Positions 27,621-38,300 of a stretch of DNA of 51,282 bases are shown in pieces; within the stretch, counting starts at the first letter, position 1, and each line of letters opens with the position of its first letter. Origin of the DNA: Barthelona sp. PAP020 (Eukaryota > Metamonada: BaSk clade); contig JARQWU010000043.1 of the NCBI GenBank assembly GCA_040182905.1, positions 1 to 51,282 on the forward strand, read 5' to 3'. The notes beneath the pieces were generated by a model that did no database searches, was not told the origin of the DNA, and saw nothing but the letters and a program-made list of their open reading frames with translations. The translations under genes were made by a program, and so were the position numbers.

Positions 27621-27798
27621 TGTATTTGAAAAGAAAGAAGGCAAAAAATGAATCACTTTTCTTTGAATATTTAACTGGCAAATCAGTCATCATTTTGAAG
27701 TAGTCATTATTTGAATGAAAAGAGAGTCAGCAAATTTTATCAAATAAGAGAATTTCACTTTCCTTCAAATGCAAAATAAAAAATTACAATAACAACAT

Positions 27799-28695
27799 TT
27801 ACAATCCAAATTTTTTTTCAAAAACTTCTAAAATTATTGATTGGGCCTGTTTCATAAACATTTCATCATCATTGTTTGTAAAACTTTCCAAACTTTCACT
27901 ATTTACATCTACAAGTTCGTTCAAAACATTAATATTGTTTTTCTTTTTCAAGCCTCCTTCAAGAGTATTTATTTCACTTATATTTTCGTTTCTACTTTCA
28001 TTTCTATTCTGGTTTATTCTTTGCAATGACATCTTAAAAGGTGTGTTAATGGTCATTGTTTTCAATTGCACTTGTTCATTTTCAGCTTCATTAGCTTCAT
28101 TTTCATAAAATTCATTAATTTCATTGTGTTTATCTTTATTTATTACTTCATCAAATATCTGTTTGACACTTTGAAACAAATTCAGATCAAAATCAGCGTT
28201 CATTGGCTCACATTGCATTGATACAAAGCCAGTCATATGATTTGTTTTTAAGATATGTTCCAAAACTTGAACTCTTGAAGATAAATCGATATTAGATGTT
28301 TCTAAAGAATGTATTCTCAATTCTAGTTCCTCTATTGTTTGATTTATCTTTTTTGAATTCTTTTCCACAGTTTTAATATAATTTTTTCCAGGTTGTTGAT
28401 GATTCCAACTGGATTCAAAATCAGAGGAATGTCCTGAATAGTCCAAATGAGAATGAAAAGGATGATCTAATAGTTCATTTGAGATTTCCTTTTCCAAATG
28501 CTGATTATATTCTTCTTCAAATTTTATTAAATCAGCATCTGCAACTGTGTTTTTAAAAATTATTTGAAAACAATTGCCAATTGAAGGTCTCAATTTCCAT
28601 GCTTTTTCTATTGTTTTTATATCATTTGCTCCATTGGGTTGTAAATCTTCTGCAACACTTAAAAAGGTTTCGAAAGCAGATTTTGAACAGAACAT
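27799..28695 (-). CDS. coiled-coil protein, unknown
   Basis: This is a 298-residue protein from MFCSKSAFETF; the frame reaches 9 codons further to a GTG, not used. Residues about 1-75 are mixed and perhaps globular. A short, strong coiled coil spans about 108-147 (KKINQTIEELELRIHSLETS then SRVQVLEHIL). An Asn/Glu-rich linker and a C-terminal helix (SIILEVFEKKFGL) follow. There is no known domain. It is divergent from the 1123-residue gene across about 136 bp, so the two could share a promoter region. Its layout resembles the coiled-coil protein at 32988-33902, but I see no sequence identity that would make them paralogues. Confidence 0.7.
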   Translation of the reverse strand: MFCSKSAFETFLSVAEDLQPNGANDIKTIEKAWKLRPSIGNCFQIIFKNTVADADLIKFEEEYNQHLEKEISNELLDHPFHSHLDYSGHSSDFESSWNHQQPGKNYIKTVEKNSKKINQTIEELELRIHSLETSNIDLSSRVQVLEHILKTNHMTGFVSMQCEPMNADFDLNLFQSVKQIFDEVINKDKHNEINEFYENEANEAENEQVQLKTMTINTPFKMSLQRINQNRNESRNENISEINTLEGGLKKKNNINVLNELVDVNSESLESFTNNDDEMFMKQAQSIILEVFEKKFGL

Positions 28696-28817
28696 TACTT
28701 TTTTTTCAATATATGTATTCACTTAAATGTTCTTATAAATGTTAATGAAAAAGTTTAATTTTTTCAAATTTTGTTCCAGGAATGAAAAAAAAAAACAGAA
28801 CAGTCAATCTTCCATTT

Positions 28818-28822
28818 TCATT
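28818..28822 (+). promoter_or_regulatory. possible TCA-type initiator
   Basis: TCATT, with the A 12 bases before the ATG at 28832, fits TCA-Py-(T/A). The evidence is the motif and its spacing only. Confidence 0.25.
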
Positions 28823-28831
28823 TATTAGTTT

Positions 28832-31800
28832 ATGTGGCCTGTTTTACGCCAACCAACACGAAGATGCTCTGCTAGAGATATTGTTCGAACGTTAAGAGAA
28901 GAAAAATTTATGCTTATTTTATGGATTTTTCATCATCATGAAAGAAGGCTGAAATTACCACCCAATATTCAATATTTTGAATTAGATTATACATTTATTG
29001 ATGTGAGGACTTTATTGTTACAATCATTAAATGATGATTCATTTATTATTGATTTAACAATGTTACCTCGCGCATCTGATGAATTAATTTTATTTCATCA
29101 ATCTATTTTAAATAAGGTTGATAAGATGGTTGAATTTGAACACACTGCATTGCATCAAGAATTGAAAAGTTATTATGATGGTAGATCTCCAAGTATTATA
29201 ACCAACAATCAAATAAATTTAACTTCTCAAACACATACAAAAACTTTGGAAAAAAAATCTGCTCAACGTCAAGTGCGTTCTGAAATGATTAAAAATATTA
29301 AACGTGTTTCTAATATTGATCCGAATCAGCCTCGATTACTTAATGAAAGTCAAAAAGGTAAAGCCGAGAATAATTCCGTAACCAATAATATTCCAGTTAC
29401 TTTACCATCAAAAAAGTATAGAATTAGTGAAGAGTTATCATCGAAAGATTTAAAGCATTTATCTTATTCATTTTTGCTTGAATTGATTGAATTTTATAGT
29501 GAAAGTGTAGAAGAAAGCGATAATTTTATTTCGAGATTGCAAGCATGTCTTAGTTCAAATTTACATGTTTCACCATCACGACATGTGATAGTACATGATG
29601 CTTTATTAAAATATCGATCAATTGGATCACATGATTTTTCTCAAGGGAAGAAAAAAATTCCTCTGTTAACTTTAAACTTTGAAATTGACTTTTTATTGTT
29701 TTTATTTGAAGAATGTGGTGATATTAGTTTAGCGCCATTTACAAAAAGCGAAGATAGTAGACTTAAAGCCATGAAGATTGAACTTTTGCAACAGCGATTA
29801 TTATTTGTCCAGATGATTATCTATTTAATCATTGATTCAAGGCCTAAAAATATTCTTTGGTCTGTTGGGACAAGAGTTTTCGAATCATCTGAAAAATTAA
29901 AAGGCTTTTTGACAGAAATTTTTGCAAATATCAAGCAATGTACTGAAATTCAGGGGATACGTCCACCTAAATATTTTGGACAATTCCTTGGACAATTATT
30001 ATACTCTTTCAAAACTCCCACAATTATTCCTGAGGAAAATTTTGAAATTCCAATTATTCAATTACCTGATAGCATAACTTTGCAATTATACTCATTGGCG
30101 ATGGAGTTACAGTATAGTGAGCGAGGAAATCCTCCCATAATTCAACATGTCAGCTCTTTTTTTGATGATCTAAGTGTGTTTATTTACCATGGCTACCAAA
30201 GATTACACACTTCCGTAAAAAGTTTGGAAATTAGTAAAAAAGATGTATATAATAATAGTTGGGCAATCATTTCTCCGTTAAAACATCTATTGATTCAATT
30301 ATTTTGTGGTTTAGACATATTACAAAATAATACGAGCATATCAAGTCATGTGTTTAAATTTTTCATGGATCTAAAGAATCTGATCAATCAACCAGAGATT
30401 TCCAATGAATTGAAAAGTGAATTATTGAATACATGGGTGACTGATTCATTAAAAAAGCAACTTCAAAATTTCCAAGATATTTTAAGCAACTATCATTTTT
30501 CTGTTTTGGTTGAAAAGCCATCTCTTATCAAATTCTATTTCCCAATCCTATTTCAATTGAGAAATATTTTGATTGATCTTTACAAAGCAACTGGGATTGA
30601 AAAGCTTCAAAAATATTATGAAGATCAAACCCAAGAAATTATTGTTTTTAAATGTTTAACTTGCAGTGTTAATAATTTGTTGGATAAATATTATCCCAAA
30701 GAAATGACAACAAAAGAAGTGATTATTTATTTTGAGAATATGATTAAAACCATAACATATGATTTAATAAATGTTGCGAAAGTTTTTGAAAGTTTACAAA
30801 AAGGTTCATTAAAATTTTTATGTGATAAATATTTCAATGCGATGAATGATGTTTTACACTGCTTGGTGATGTCATTCAACAAAGTACAATTCCAAGCAAA
30901 TGAAATTTCAATAATTTTGGAAGAGATTTATGTTTTGGGATTGAGAGCTGAAGCAATGGGTGAATTGATCTCTAATCATTTAATTAGGGTTGAAGAAACT
31001 GAAGAAAATGTTGAAAATGAAAGAATTGATAGCGTTTCTACAAACAAAAAAGAAGAATTGGTGAAAGAGAATCTTTTATCATCCAGTAGTTTCAACAACT
31101 TTGCTTTAAATGCTTTATTGAAACAATTGCGAACCATAATTGAAATCACTAGTAAAAATGTCTTTCTTACTGATGTTTTTGAACCTGAAATTAAAAGTAA
31201 ATATAGTTCATCTCCAGCAGATTTGGGGAGATTCTTAATCGATATTATTGCACCTTTAGAAAAATTTGAAAGATTATCAGACCAAATTAAATATGTGTTT
31301 TGTACTTCAGCGATGTTTGGCATTTTTGAATTAGCTAAACATTATACCGATATTGGTACTTTTATGTATAATGAAATGATTACAGAAATATTCAATGTAG
31401 ATATTGAACAAGCGTGTGATATTTCAATGTTTGGCATGCATTCAGACGATATAAATATTAAATGCGATAAAATTGTTAGTTCAAAAGAATTAGCTGTTCG
31501 TTTGAATAATCTTTCTCAACTGGCAGATTTGGTTGAAATGATAAGAAACAAATTTCAAGAAATTACCAATGCAATGACAAATTCTCAATTTGAAAAGTAT
31601 TCTATTCAATGTGATCAAATGCAAAGCATTTTACAACAAAATCGTGACAAATTATTGGATTGTCTTGCGGTTACTTGTATTATGCTGAGCAACTCTACAA
31701 AACAATTGAGAAATTGTTGGATTTGCAGTTATTTACCTACTTTTAGAAATTCTATGAAAGATTGTAACATTCAAGAAATAATCTCTGATGTAAAGCAAAT

Positions 31801-32203
31801 TTCTGATCTTTTGATAGGAATTTATAGAGGACGTTTTGCAACAAAGTTTTCCGAATTTTTAGGAAAATTTCTTTATCATTTCATTATGGGACCTATTATT
31901 CCTTTGAGACATCATGATGATCTATTAGTTAATCAAGGTATTATTGTAGCCGATGTTCAGATCCTTATTGATGGTTTGGAAGCTGTTTCTGGTTTTAACA
32001 CGAACATTATTGAATCAAAAATTCAAGGAAAATTGAGAGAAATACAAAGAATTTTCAATTTGAATACAATAACGTTACAAAGTACATATATGAAAACTAA
32101 TAAACCAAGTTGGTTGAAGAAAAAATTGGTGGTAGATGTTTTAGTTCATCGACAAGAAACAAAGACACAATTTTATCGAGATTTAACCAGTGCTTCAACT
32201 TGA
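28832..32203 (+). CDS. large helical protein, unknown
   Basis: This is a 1123-residue protein, Leu/Ile-rich and almost certainly mainly helical, with no signal peptide, membrane helix or catalytic motif. Residues about 130-215 are polar and low in complexity. The rest reads as continuous helical bundles (for example LLFVQMIIYLIIDSRP, CLTCSVNNLLDKYY, SDQIKYVFCTSAMFGIFEL). Length and all-helical character are like those of scaffold subunits such as Hem/NAP1 of the SCAR complex (about 1130 residues), and of exocyst or WASH subunits. I could not align a diagnostic stretch with any of these, so no assignment is made. Gene start: the first ATG, 12 bases after a TCATT. Confidence 0.75.
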   Translation: MWPVLRQPTRRCSARDIVRTLREEKFMLILWIFHHHERRLKLPPNIQYFELDYTFIDVRTLLLQSLNDDSFIIDLTMLPRASDELILFHQSILNKVDKMVEFEHTALHQELKSYYDGRSPSIITNNQINLTSQTHTKTLEKKSAQRQVRSEMIKNIKRVSNIDPNQPRLLNESQKGKAENNSVTNNIPVTLPSKKYRISEELSSKDLKHLSYSFLLELIEFYSESVEESDNFISRLQACLSSNLHVSPSRHVIVHDALLKYRSIGSHDFSQGKKKIPLLTLNFEIDFLLFLFEECGDISLAPFTKSEDSRLKAMKIELLQQRLLFVQMIIYLIIDSRPKNILWSVGTRVFESSEKLKGFLTEIFANIKQCTEIQGIRPPKYFGQFLGQLLYSFKTPTIIPEENFEIPIIQLPDSITLQLYSLAMELQYSERGNPPIIQHVSSFFDDLSVFIYHGYQRLHTSVKSLEISKKDVYNNSWAIISPLKHLLIQLFCGLDILQNNTSISSHVFKFFMDLKNLINQPEISNELKSELLNTWVTDSLKKQLQNFQDILSNYHFSVLVEKPSLIKFYFPILFQLRNILIDLYKATGIEKLQKYYEDQTQEIIVFKCLTCSVNNLLDKYYPKEMTTKEVIIYFENMIKTITYDLINVAKVFESLQKGSLKFLCDKYFNAMNDVLHCLVMSFNKVQFQANEISIILEEIYVLGLRAEAMGELISNHLIRVEETEENVENERIDSVSTNKKEELVKENLLSSSSFNNFALNALLKQLRTIIEITSKNVFLTDVFEPEIKSKYSSSPADLGRFLIDIIAPLEKFERLSDQIKYVFCTSAMFGIFELAKHYTDIGTFMYNEMITEIFNVDIEQACDISMFGMHSDDINIKCDKIVSSKELAVRLNNLSQLADLVEMIRNKFQEITNAMTNSQFEKYSIQCDQMQSILQQNRDKLLDCLAVTCIMLSNSTKQLRNCWICSYLPTFRNSMKDCNIQEIISDVKQISDLLIGIYRGRFATKFSEFLGKFLYHFIMGPIIPLRHHDDLLVNQGIIVADVQILIDGLEAVSGFNTNIIESKIQGKLREIQRIFNLNTITLQSTYMKTNKPSWLKKKLVVDVLVHRQETKTQFYRDLTSAST

Positions 32204-32987
32204 TTTTCCCTTTCATTGTAGATAGTCAGATTTTGTTAACATTTTATTTTATTTGTTATTTGTGTGTATGTGTGTAAATCTTTTTTTTTCTTTTTTTTTC
32301 TTGGGACTAACATTTGAAGAGAATAAACATATTTCTTATGTGAATTGGGAGTATTTCAGGAAAAGGCATATTCAGTCATCGGTTTGAAATGTCAAGTTAA
32401 ACATTTTTAACACTGAGCTACATCTTTTGCATGTAAAATTGACGTTTCAAAGAAGGTTTTTTATTATGATCAAGGGTGAAACAACTAAAACAAAATTTTG
32501 CAATTCAGTTTTTCTTTCATTGATGTAAAAACAAAAATTTGTAGTTTTAACTTTTTCTAGAGAAATTTGAAGTTTCAACAAATTTATTAGATATTTATGA
32601 GGTATGAGTTGTTCAGTGAACAACGAAACGAGTTAGCTTAAGGTTTGGGGAAAACTCACGTGGATTCAGATGCCCAAGTAACTTAAAAAATTGGACCTAA
32701 AGATGGTCAAGAAACAACAAAATAAAGGAAGTGATATTTGATGACCTCTTTATATCTCCAATAAATTCCGTTCATTGAGCATGAACTTCCACATTATTAA
32801 ACTTTAAAAGCCATTAACTAATTGAAAACTTTCTTTGTTTCTTTCACTTATACGTAATGGTTCTTCGGTTGGGAACAGGAGCATACCTCAAAATTAAGTT
32901 TCAGAGAAAAGATATTTTCTTTCATTTAAAAAAGTTACAAGATTTATAGTAAACACAAAAACAAAGAAAATATTTATTTATTTATTT
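32204..32987. other. convergent intergenic spacer
   Basis: This is 3' flank on both sides. It has two T runs (about 32281-32300) after the stop of the large helical gene. The middle (32580-32900) is slightly less AT-rich but has no open frame worth naming. I see no repeat match to other parts of the window. Confidence 0.45.
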
Positions 32988-33902
32988 TTATTTTATTTTT
33001 TTTGTTTTTTTTGATTTCAAAACTCTTTTTTTATCAATTTTAGGTTTAGATTCGGTCTTCAAGGGTTTTACAGGTTTTTCCAAAATGTTACCAAAATGAG
33101 ATCTGAGCACTTTTTTTAAATCTTTGTAAAAAAATCTGATTGCTTCTTCAGAAACAACTTTGTCCATAGAGTGTTCAATAATTTCATTCATATGATCTTC
33201 CTCTTCTTCTTCCTCTTCCTCTTCTCTCTTTTGATTAGTTTCTTCAGACAGTTTTAAAACGGTATCAGAAAGATTTATAACTGTTGCTTTTAAATCTTTC
33301 AATTGTGTGGTGTTTTCTTTCAATTGGTTTGATAGCGTATTTCGTTCCATTGTTAACCTTTCAATTAATTCATCTTTTTCTTTTAATGATTCTTCCAATT
33401 CTGCTATTTGCTCATGCAATTCAATATTTTCGACACTATTTTCACTGTTTGCTTTTGCTGATTTATTATTTAAAATATGATAATTTTTTTGAGGGTTCTT
33501 TTCATCATCATTATCATCATCAAGAGTATCATCAAGAGTATCATTAAAATTCATGGTTTCAGTAGGAATTTTCATGCATGTATTTAAAGGATCAGGAGAG
33601 TTTTCAGAAACTTCAATATCAACGTAGTCAAAATTTTTAAAATTTGAATAAAGTTCACTTGGTTTATCAAAATTATAAGTTTTTCTTCTGGTAGATGAAG
33701 ATTCTAAAGGTCTACTTTCATTATGGGTAGAATTTTTCAATAAACCTTCTTTAGACTCAATTTCATGTTTAACTTTATCATATTCATCAGATTTTTGAGT
33801 TTTTTTGGCAATCATGAAATCTTTCACAGCATCAAATTGCATTTGAACATTTCTCAACAATTCTTGAGTTTCTGCATTGTAAGATGTTTCTCGATAATTC
33901 AT
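32988..33902 (-). CDS. coiled-coil protein with acidic and basic tracts, unknown
   Basis: This is a 304-residue protein. The N-terminal third is polar. An acidic stretch with a DTLDDTLDDDNDDEK duplication follows, then a strong coiled coil at about 157-220 (LHEQIAELEESLKEKDELIE, RLTMERNTLSNQLKE), a run of nine glutamates, and a short helix FFYKDLKKVLRSHFGN. The very basic tail (KPKIDKKRVLKSKKTKKIK) could be a nuclear localisation signal or nucleic-acid contact. I recognise no family. ATG at 33902; the preceding gene on this strand is the cap-methyltransferase-like one. Confidence 0.75.
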   Translation of the reverse strand: MNYRETSYNAETQELLRNVQMQFDAVKDFMIAKKTQKSDEYDKVKHEIESKEGLLKNSTHNESRPLESSSTRRKTYNFDKPSELYSNFKNFDYVDIEVSENSPDPLNTCMKIPTETMNFNDTLDDTLDDDNDDEKNPQKNYHILNNKSAKANSENSVENIELHEQIAELEESLKEKDELIERLTMERNTLSNQLKENTTQLKDLKATVINLSDTVLKLSEETNQKREEEEEEEEEDHMNEIIEHSMDKVVSEEAIRFFYKDLKKVLRSHFGNILEKPVKPLKTESKPKIDKKRVLKSKKTKKIK

Positions 33903-34200
33903 TCGATTAATTGAAATTCATCAAATAAGAAAAAAAAGTATTTTTTTCCGCCAAGTGAAACATTGTTTCATTCCTTTTAAATTCAACCTCTTTGAGACAT
34001 AAAGTTGTTCTCAAGCATTTTTTCGCGGATTTTCACAGATTTTCATAGATTTTTGATTCTGAAATAAACTCTTTCTTCTCATGGAAATTTCACCAAATTA
34101 ACTGCTGAAAATCTTTGTTTTGTACAAAACAAAAAGTTCCAAATAAATAAACACTGAAATTAAAAAAAGTTAAACAATTTTACATTATTGTAAATGAAAT

Positions 34201-35007
34201 CTATTCACAATCCTTCGTCAAAACAACAACGTTAAACATTCTAAACATTCCTTTGACGACGTCAATATTGGCAACATGAGATTTTAATGAAGAAAATTGG
34301 CCAATAAACAATGAATAGAAATCATCCAAAGGAACATTGTAAATCACTCGAAATCCATGTTTACTCGCTTGTTTTTCTAATTGGGGAATGTTGATAAAAT
34401 ACCCTTCTTCAATTTTCGTAAGACGATTATTTTTTTCAGAAAATAGTTCATATTGGTCTCCATAATCTGCTAAATGGGGAGAATTTAGTTCTACACTGGT
34501 TTTAAAAGCAGAATTAATGATGATTCTTACTTTCTTTTTGTCTGTTTCACGATGAGAACCAAAAAAGGCATTTGACCAATTAATATGTAAAATTGCAACA
34601 AATCCAAATAATTTAATGACCTGCTGTAATTCTGCAAACAATTTTGAAGCACTGTTTTCATTGACAAAGAAAGAATTTAGATCTTTTAAAAAAAAGGCAC
34701 AATCATATTGAACATCATTTTCAATTGATTCTCTTAAAGATTTTTGATTATTTGCATTACTACGAGGCCAATTGACTATTTTTGCATTGATTCGAGCGCT
34801 GTGACAATTTCCTCTTGCAGTCATAAGCAAAGGTATGCTCGGTTCAAAACCAATAATAGATTCTACCGGTGATTTTTTGTAATTTGAAAAATTGTTGGCT
34901 TCAGAACAAAAGAAATGAAGTACATTTGCTCCAGAATCAACATATAAATTCAATAATACTTCATGAACCCAAGTTCGACATTTGTGTAATGTTTGTTCCA
35001 AAGACAT
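34201..35007 (-). CDS. mRNA cap (guanine-N7) methyltransferase-like protein, SAM motif degenerate
   Basis: This is a 268-residue protein whose layout follows the cap N7-methyltransferase domain (ABD1/RNMT). The N-terminal helix plus strand is WVHEVLLNLY...ANVLHFFCSEANNF (family: VLDLGCGKGGD). Next comes IIGFEPSIPLLMTARGN (family: acidic residue, then helix), then YDCAFFLKDLNSFFVNENSA and FGFVAILHINWSNAF (family: GGYFIGTTPN). The closest part is the end: DYGDQYELFSEKN, then YFINIPQLEKQASKHGFRVI, then LDDFYSLF, matching the family's YDF...[21 protein letters not shown] and FLEFYEE. The Gly-rich SAM loop is lost, so this is probably a non-catalytic relative or regulatory partner. A very divergent active enzyme cannot be excluded. 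Confidence 0.6.
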   Translation of the reverse strand: MSLEQTLHKCRTWVHEVLLNLYVDSGANVLHFFCSEANNFSNYKKSPVESIIGFEPSIPLLMTARGNCHSARINAKIVNWPRSNANNQKSLRESIENDVQYDCAFFLKDLNSFFVNENSASKLFAELQQVIKLFGFVAILHINWSNAFFGSHRETDKKKVRIIINSAFKTSVELNSPHLADYGDQYELFSEKNNRLTKIEEGYFINIPQLEKQASKHGFRVIYNVPLDDFYSLFIGQFSSLKSHVANIDVVKGMFRMFNVVVLTKDCE

Positions 35008-35385
35008 ACATGCAAATTTGGTGAAAAAAAAAGAAAATGAAAAACAATTTTGAAAAGAAATTCAAAATCACTTTCATTGTTTAAATTGTTGTTTATAATG
35101 GATGCTATCAAACATTATTGTTTAATGTTTAAAATTTTAGAAGAAATAAGAAGTTGAAATATTGATTAAGACACTTCACAGTTACCAATTCCAAATAAAA
35201 ACAAAGAAATATTTGATTAAAAAAAAGATAAATAGCCTTTATAAGAATAATAAACAAAATGATCAACTGAATAAAATTTGAAAACTATTTGAAAAATAAC
35301 AAGTTTTTGACATTATTTTGTCTTGAATCATGCCACAAATAGTATAATGCTATTATTTTTATTGATATTTTTTCACTTAAACAAT
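35008..35385. other. intergenic spacer
   Basis: Both neighbours are on the minus strand: this is the 3' flank of the histidine-kinase-like gene and the upstream region of the methyltransferase-like gene. It is AT-rich with A runs; I see nothing else in it. Confidence 0.45.
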
Positions 35386-38300
35386 CTATTCGATCCCATT
35401 ACAATCAGAATCCAATGACTTTAAAAGTGATAAGCTTGATGATGATGAATCATTTGAAACAATGTTATCATTGATAACAACATTTTTTGAATTGTCCATT
35501 GAGTCAGTAGTGTCAGGAACAATTTTGTCAGTATCAGGGCTAAGTGATTTATCAATATCTTCATTTTCATCTTTCAAAATATTGTGAGAACAATGGTCTG
35601 AAAGTACATTATCATCATTTTGTGTGACATCAGAACTATATTCTGAAAACGACAAAAGAGAAACAGAATCGCTGTCTGAAAGCAAATCAAACTCTGGTAT
35701 CTTTGAGTTTTTGGAACTTAACTCTAAAGCTACAAAATTTACCTTATCTTTATTAGTATTATCATGTTCATAAATTGTTGAAATGCTGGAAAAAGTGTTT
35801 TTTGTTGAATTAAATGATTTAGATGAAATGTTAGAATTAGAAAAGGTGTTATTGTTGTTAACATTGGTACTTGTATTATTATTATCAAAATTAGTTGGTA
35901 TCGTGTCTAAATATCCTAATTTTTCAAAGAATGGCAGACAAAATGAATGGAATGATGATAATTCTAAAGGTTTCGGACAATAACCATCAAAATTATTGTA
36001 CCTCTCTCTAGCTCCATTTTCAGTATCTGCTGTTACAGCAACAATATATGTTGGTTGCAATCTTGAAGAAAGATCTGTTCTAATTCTACGCATGGCAGTC
36101 ACTCCATCCATAACAGGCATTCCAATATCCATAAAAACTATGTCAAAATGAAATTTTGCACATATTTCTACAGCTTTTAACCCATTATCCACTATAGTTA
36201 TATCCACTTGACCCAACATATTTAAAATTGATTTTAAAACAGCAGCATTTAAAGCATTGTCATCAGCAATCAATAATTTGGCAAAGGCTCTGGAATTAAG
36301 AACAGAATTATCATTTGAAACAACAGAGTTATCAACAGATGCCCTGTATTTAACAGTTTGTTCCGGTGAATGTGTGAGCGTGACAGAAGTCGAAAAAGGA
36401 TTGTGTAATGTATCAAATCGGTTCTTTTCGATAATCCTCATCTGTTGACATACAACAATCAACTTTTCATAAACATAGGATAATCTCAAAGGTAATTGAA
36501 CAAAAGGCAAAGGAAATTGTTTTAAGTCATGCAATTTTTTGGCAGCAACACTTTCACCACAAGATATTATTCTGAAATTTGTGACATTATTGCTATTTTC
36601 ATCTGATATATCTTTAAAAGCACACAAAAAATCAGTTACAGTTGATTGTTCCAAATCTGCTGAAATAAACATTAAATCACATGATTGAGTGTCAAGCATT
36701 TCCAAAACTTCATCAATATCATCAGTTGTATAAGGATAAAAACCCCATCTTAACAACCAAGTGGATAATTTATGAGCAACCGAATCTTTTAATCTAACCA
36801 ACAAAATTCTACATCCCATGAATAAAGCTAAAGACTCAAACTGCGAAAAACCAACATCCTCATCCAATTCAGTATTAATTGTAGCATCAGTGGTACTAAT
36901 GTGAAAGCTGTTTTCATTAACCCAGATTTTACCTGGAAATGAATTTATCACTTCACCAATCAATGTTTTTTTCAATTGATGATTACTGACACCATGTTCC
37001 AAAACAGAAAATAAAGGTTTTTCCAAATTTTTTTCATCCAAAGCTTCAGGCAAGCTTATTGGCAAAGCTTCTAAAGGCAGATTCTTGACAGTGATGATAA
37101 AATGTAGCAGATCTTGCTTTTGTGTGGAAAAATTCAAAACACTATTGGATGGTTCTGTTAACAAATTATCCTCCAAATGAGGTGAAACAGAAGTAAAAAT
37201 TTGATCATTGTGAAAAGTGTCTGATTTGCCCATATGAGAGATTGAAGAATTTACTGATTGAGTATTTGAATGTCTATCAAAGAAATCAATATTTGCTAAT
37301 CTCACAGGAGGAATCACTTGTAATTCAACCTCAATTTTTGCATGTTTTGAGTATGTTGATGTGCAATGATCCAAAATTAAGGATAACAATATCTTTAAAG
37401 AATTAATTGATGGTAATTCAACAGGTAACCTTTCATAAAACGGATGTACAATTTCAATAAGTCCATCATAATTTTCAAACAATTTCTTAAATATTGCTAC
37501 AGAATCAATCTCAATCAAATCCGGATTTTCATTGTAACTAATGGATATTTGAGGTCCAGGAGTAAGGTCTAACATATCAGAAAAAAAAGAACTCAATTGA
37601 TTACCACACGAATATACATGTTGGATTTTTTCTCTTACACCCGAAGATATTTCATGAGATTTATCTGCTAATATTACACTTGTTAACCCAATAATGGCAT
37701 TCAAAGGTGTTTTTAATTCATGGGAAATATTAGTGAGCAATCTCCTTCTAAAACGTTGAGAAATAATCAATGCTTCAAACAATTGAGTCTTTTCTTCATT
37801 TAAATTCCGAATTTTAAAACTTTCTTCTGTTGAATTGAATGATTGTATGTTTGTCTGATGTTGTAATTTGAAATAAATGGTAAAAACTAAACCAAAAACA
37901 CTTAACATACTGAGGATAGACAAGCATCTTGACAATATTAATTCAAAATTCACTTTACGAGAAGGTACTGTAGTAGTTAATCCCATCATTCGATTGGTGC
38001 CAACTTGAAAGTAAAAACAATTGATTTCATGAATCATAAAGTTAATTTCAATATACTGGGGAAAAACAGTGGGATCTAAAGGCCAAGTAAAAGTGGTGTA
38101 AATACCAGTCAATATCGATTGAAATGCATCAACATTGGTTACATTATCTTTTGGGTAAAAATTGGACACAATATTCACCTTGTTATCTCCAATGTCAACA
38201 CGACCAAAACTAATATGTGTCAAACTATCGTACAAAAAAACATTATCAAAATAATCAAATATCATTTGGGTATCATCATATAGTTCGCATATATACCATA

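Noticed and set aside
28832-32203. Assignment to Hem/NAP1, strumpellin or SWIP
   Set aside because: Length and helicity fit, but no diagnostic stretch could be aligned by eye, so no name was given.
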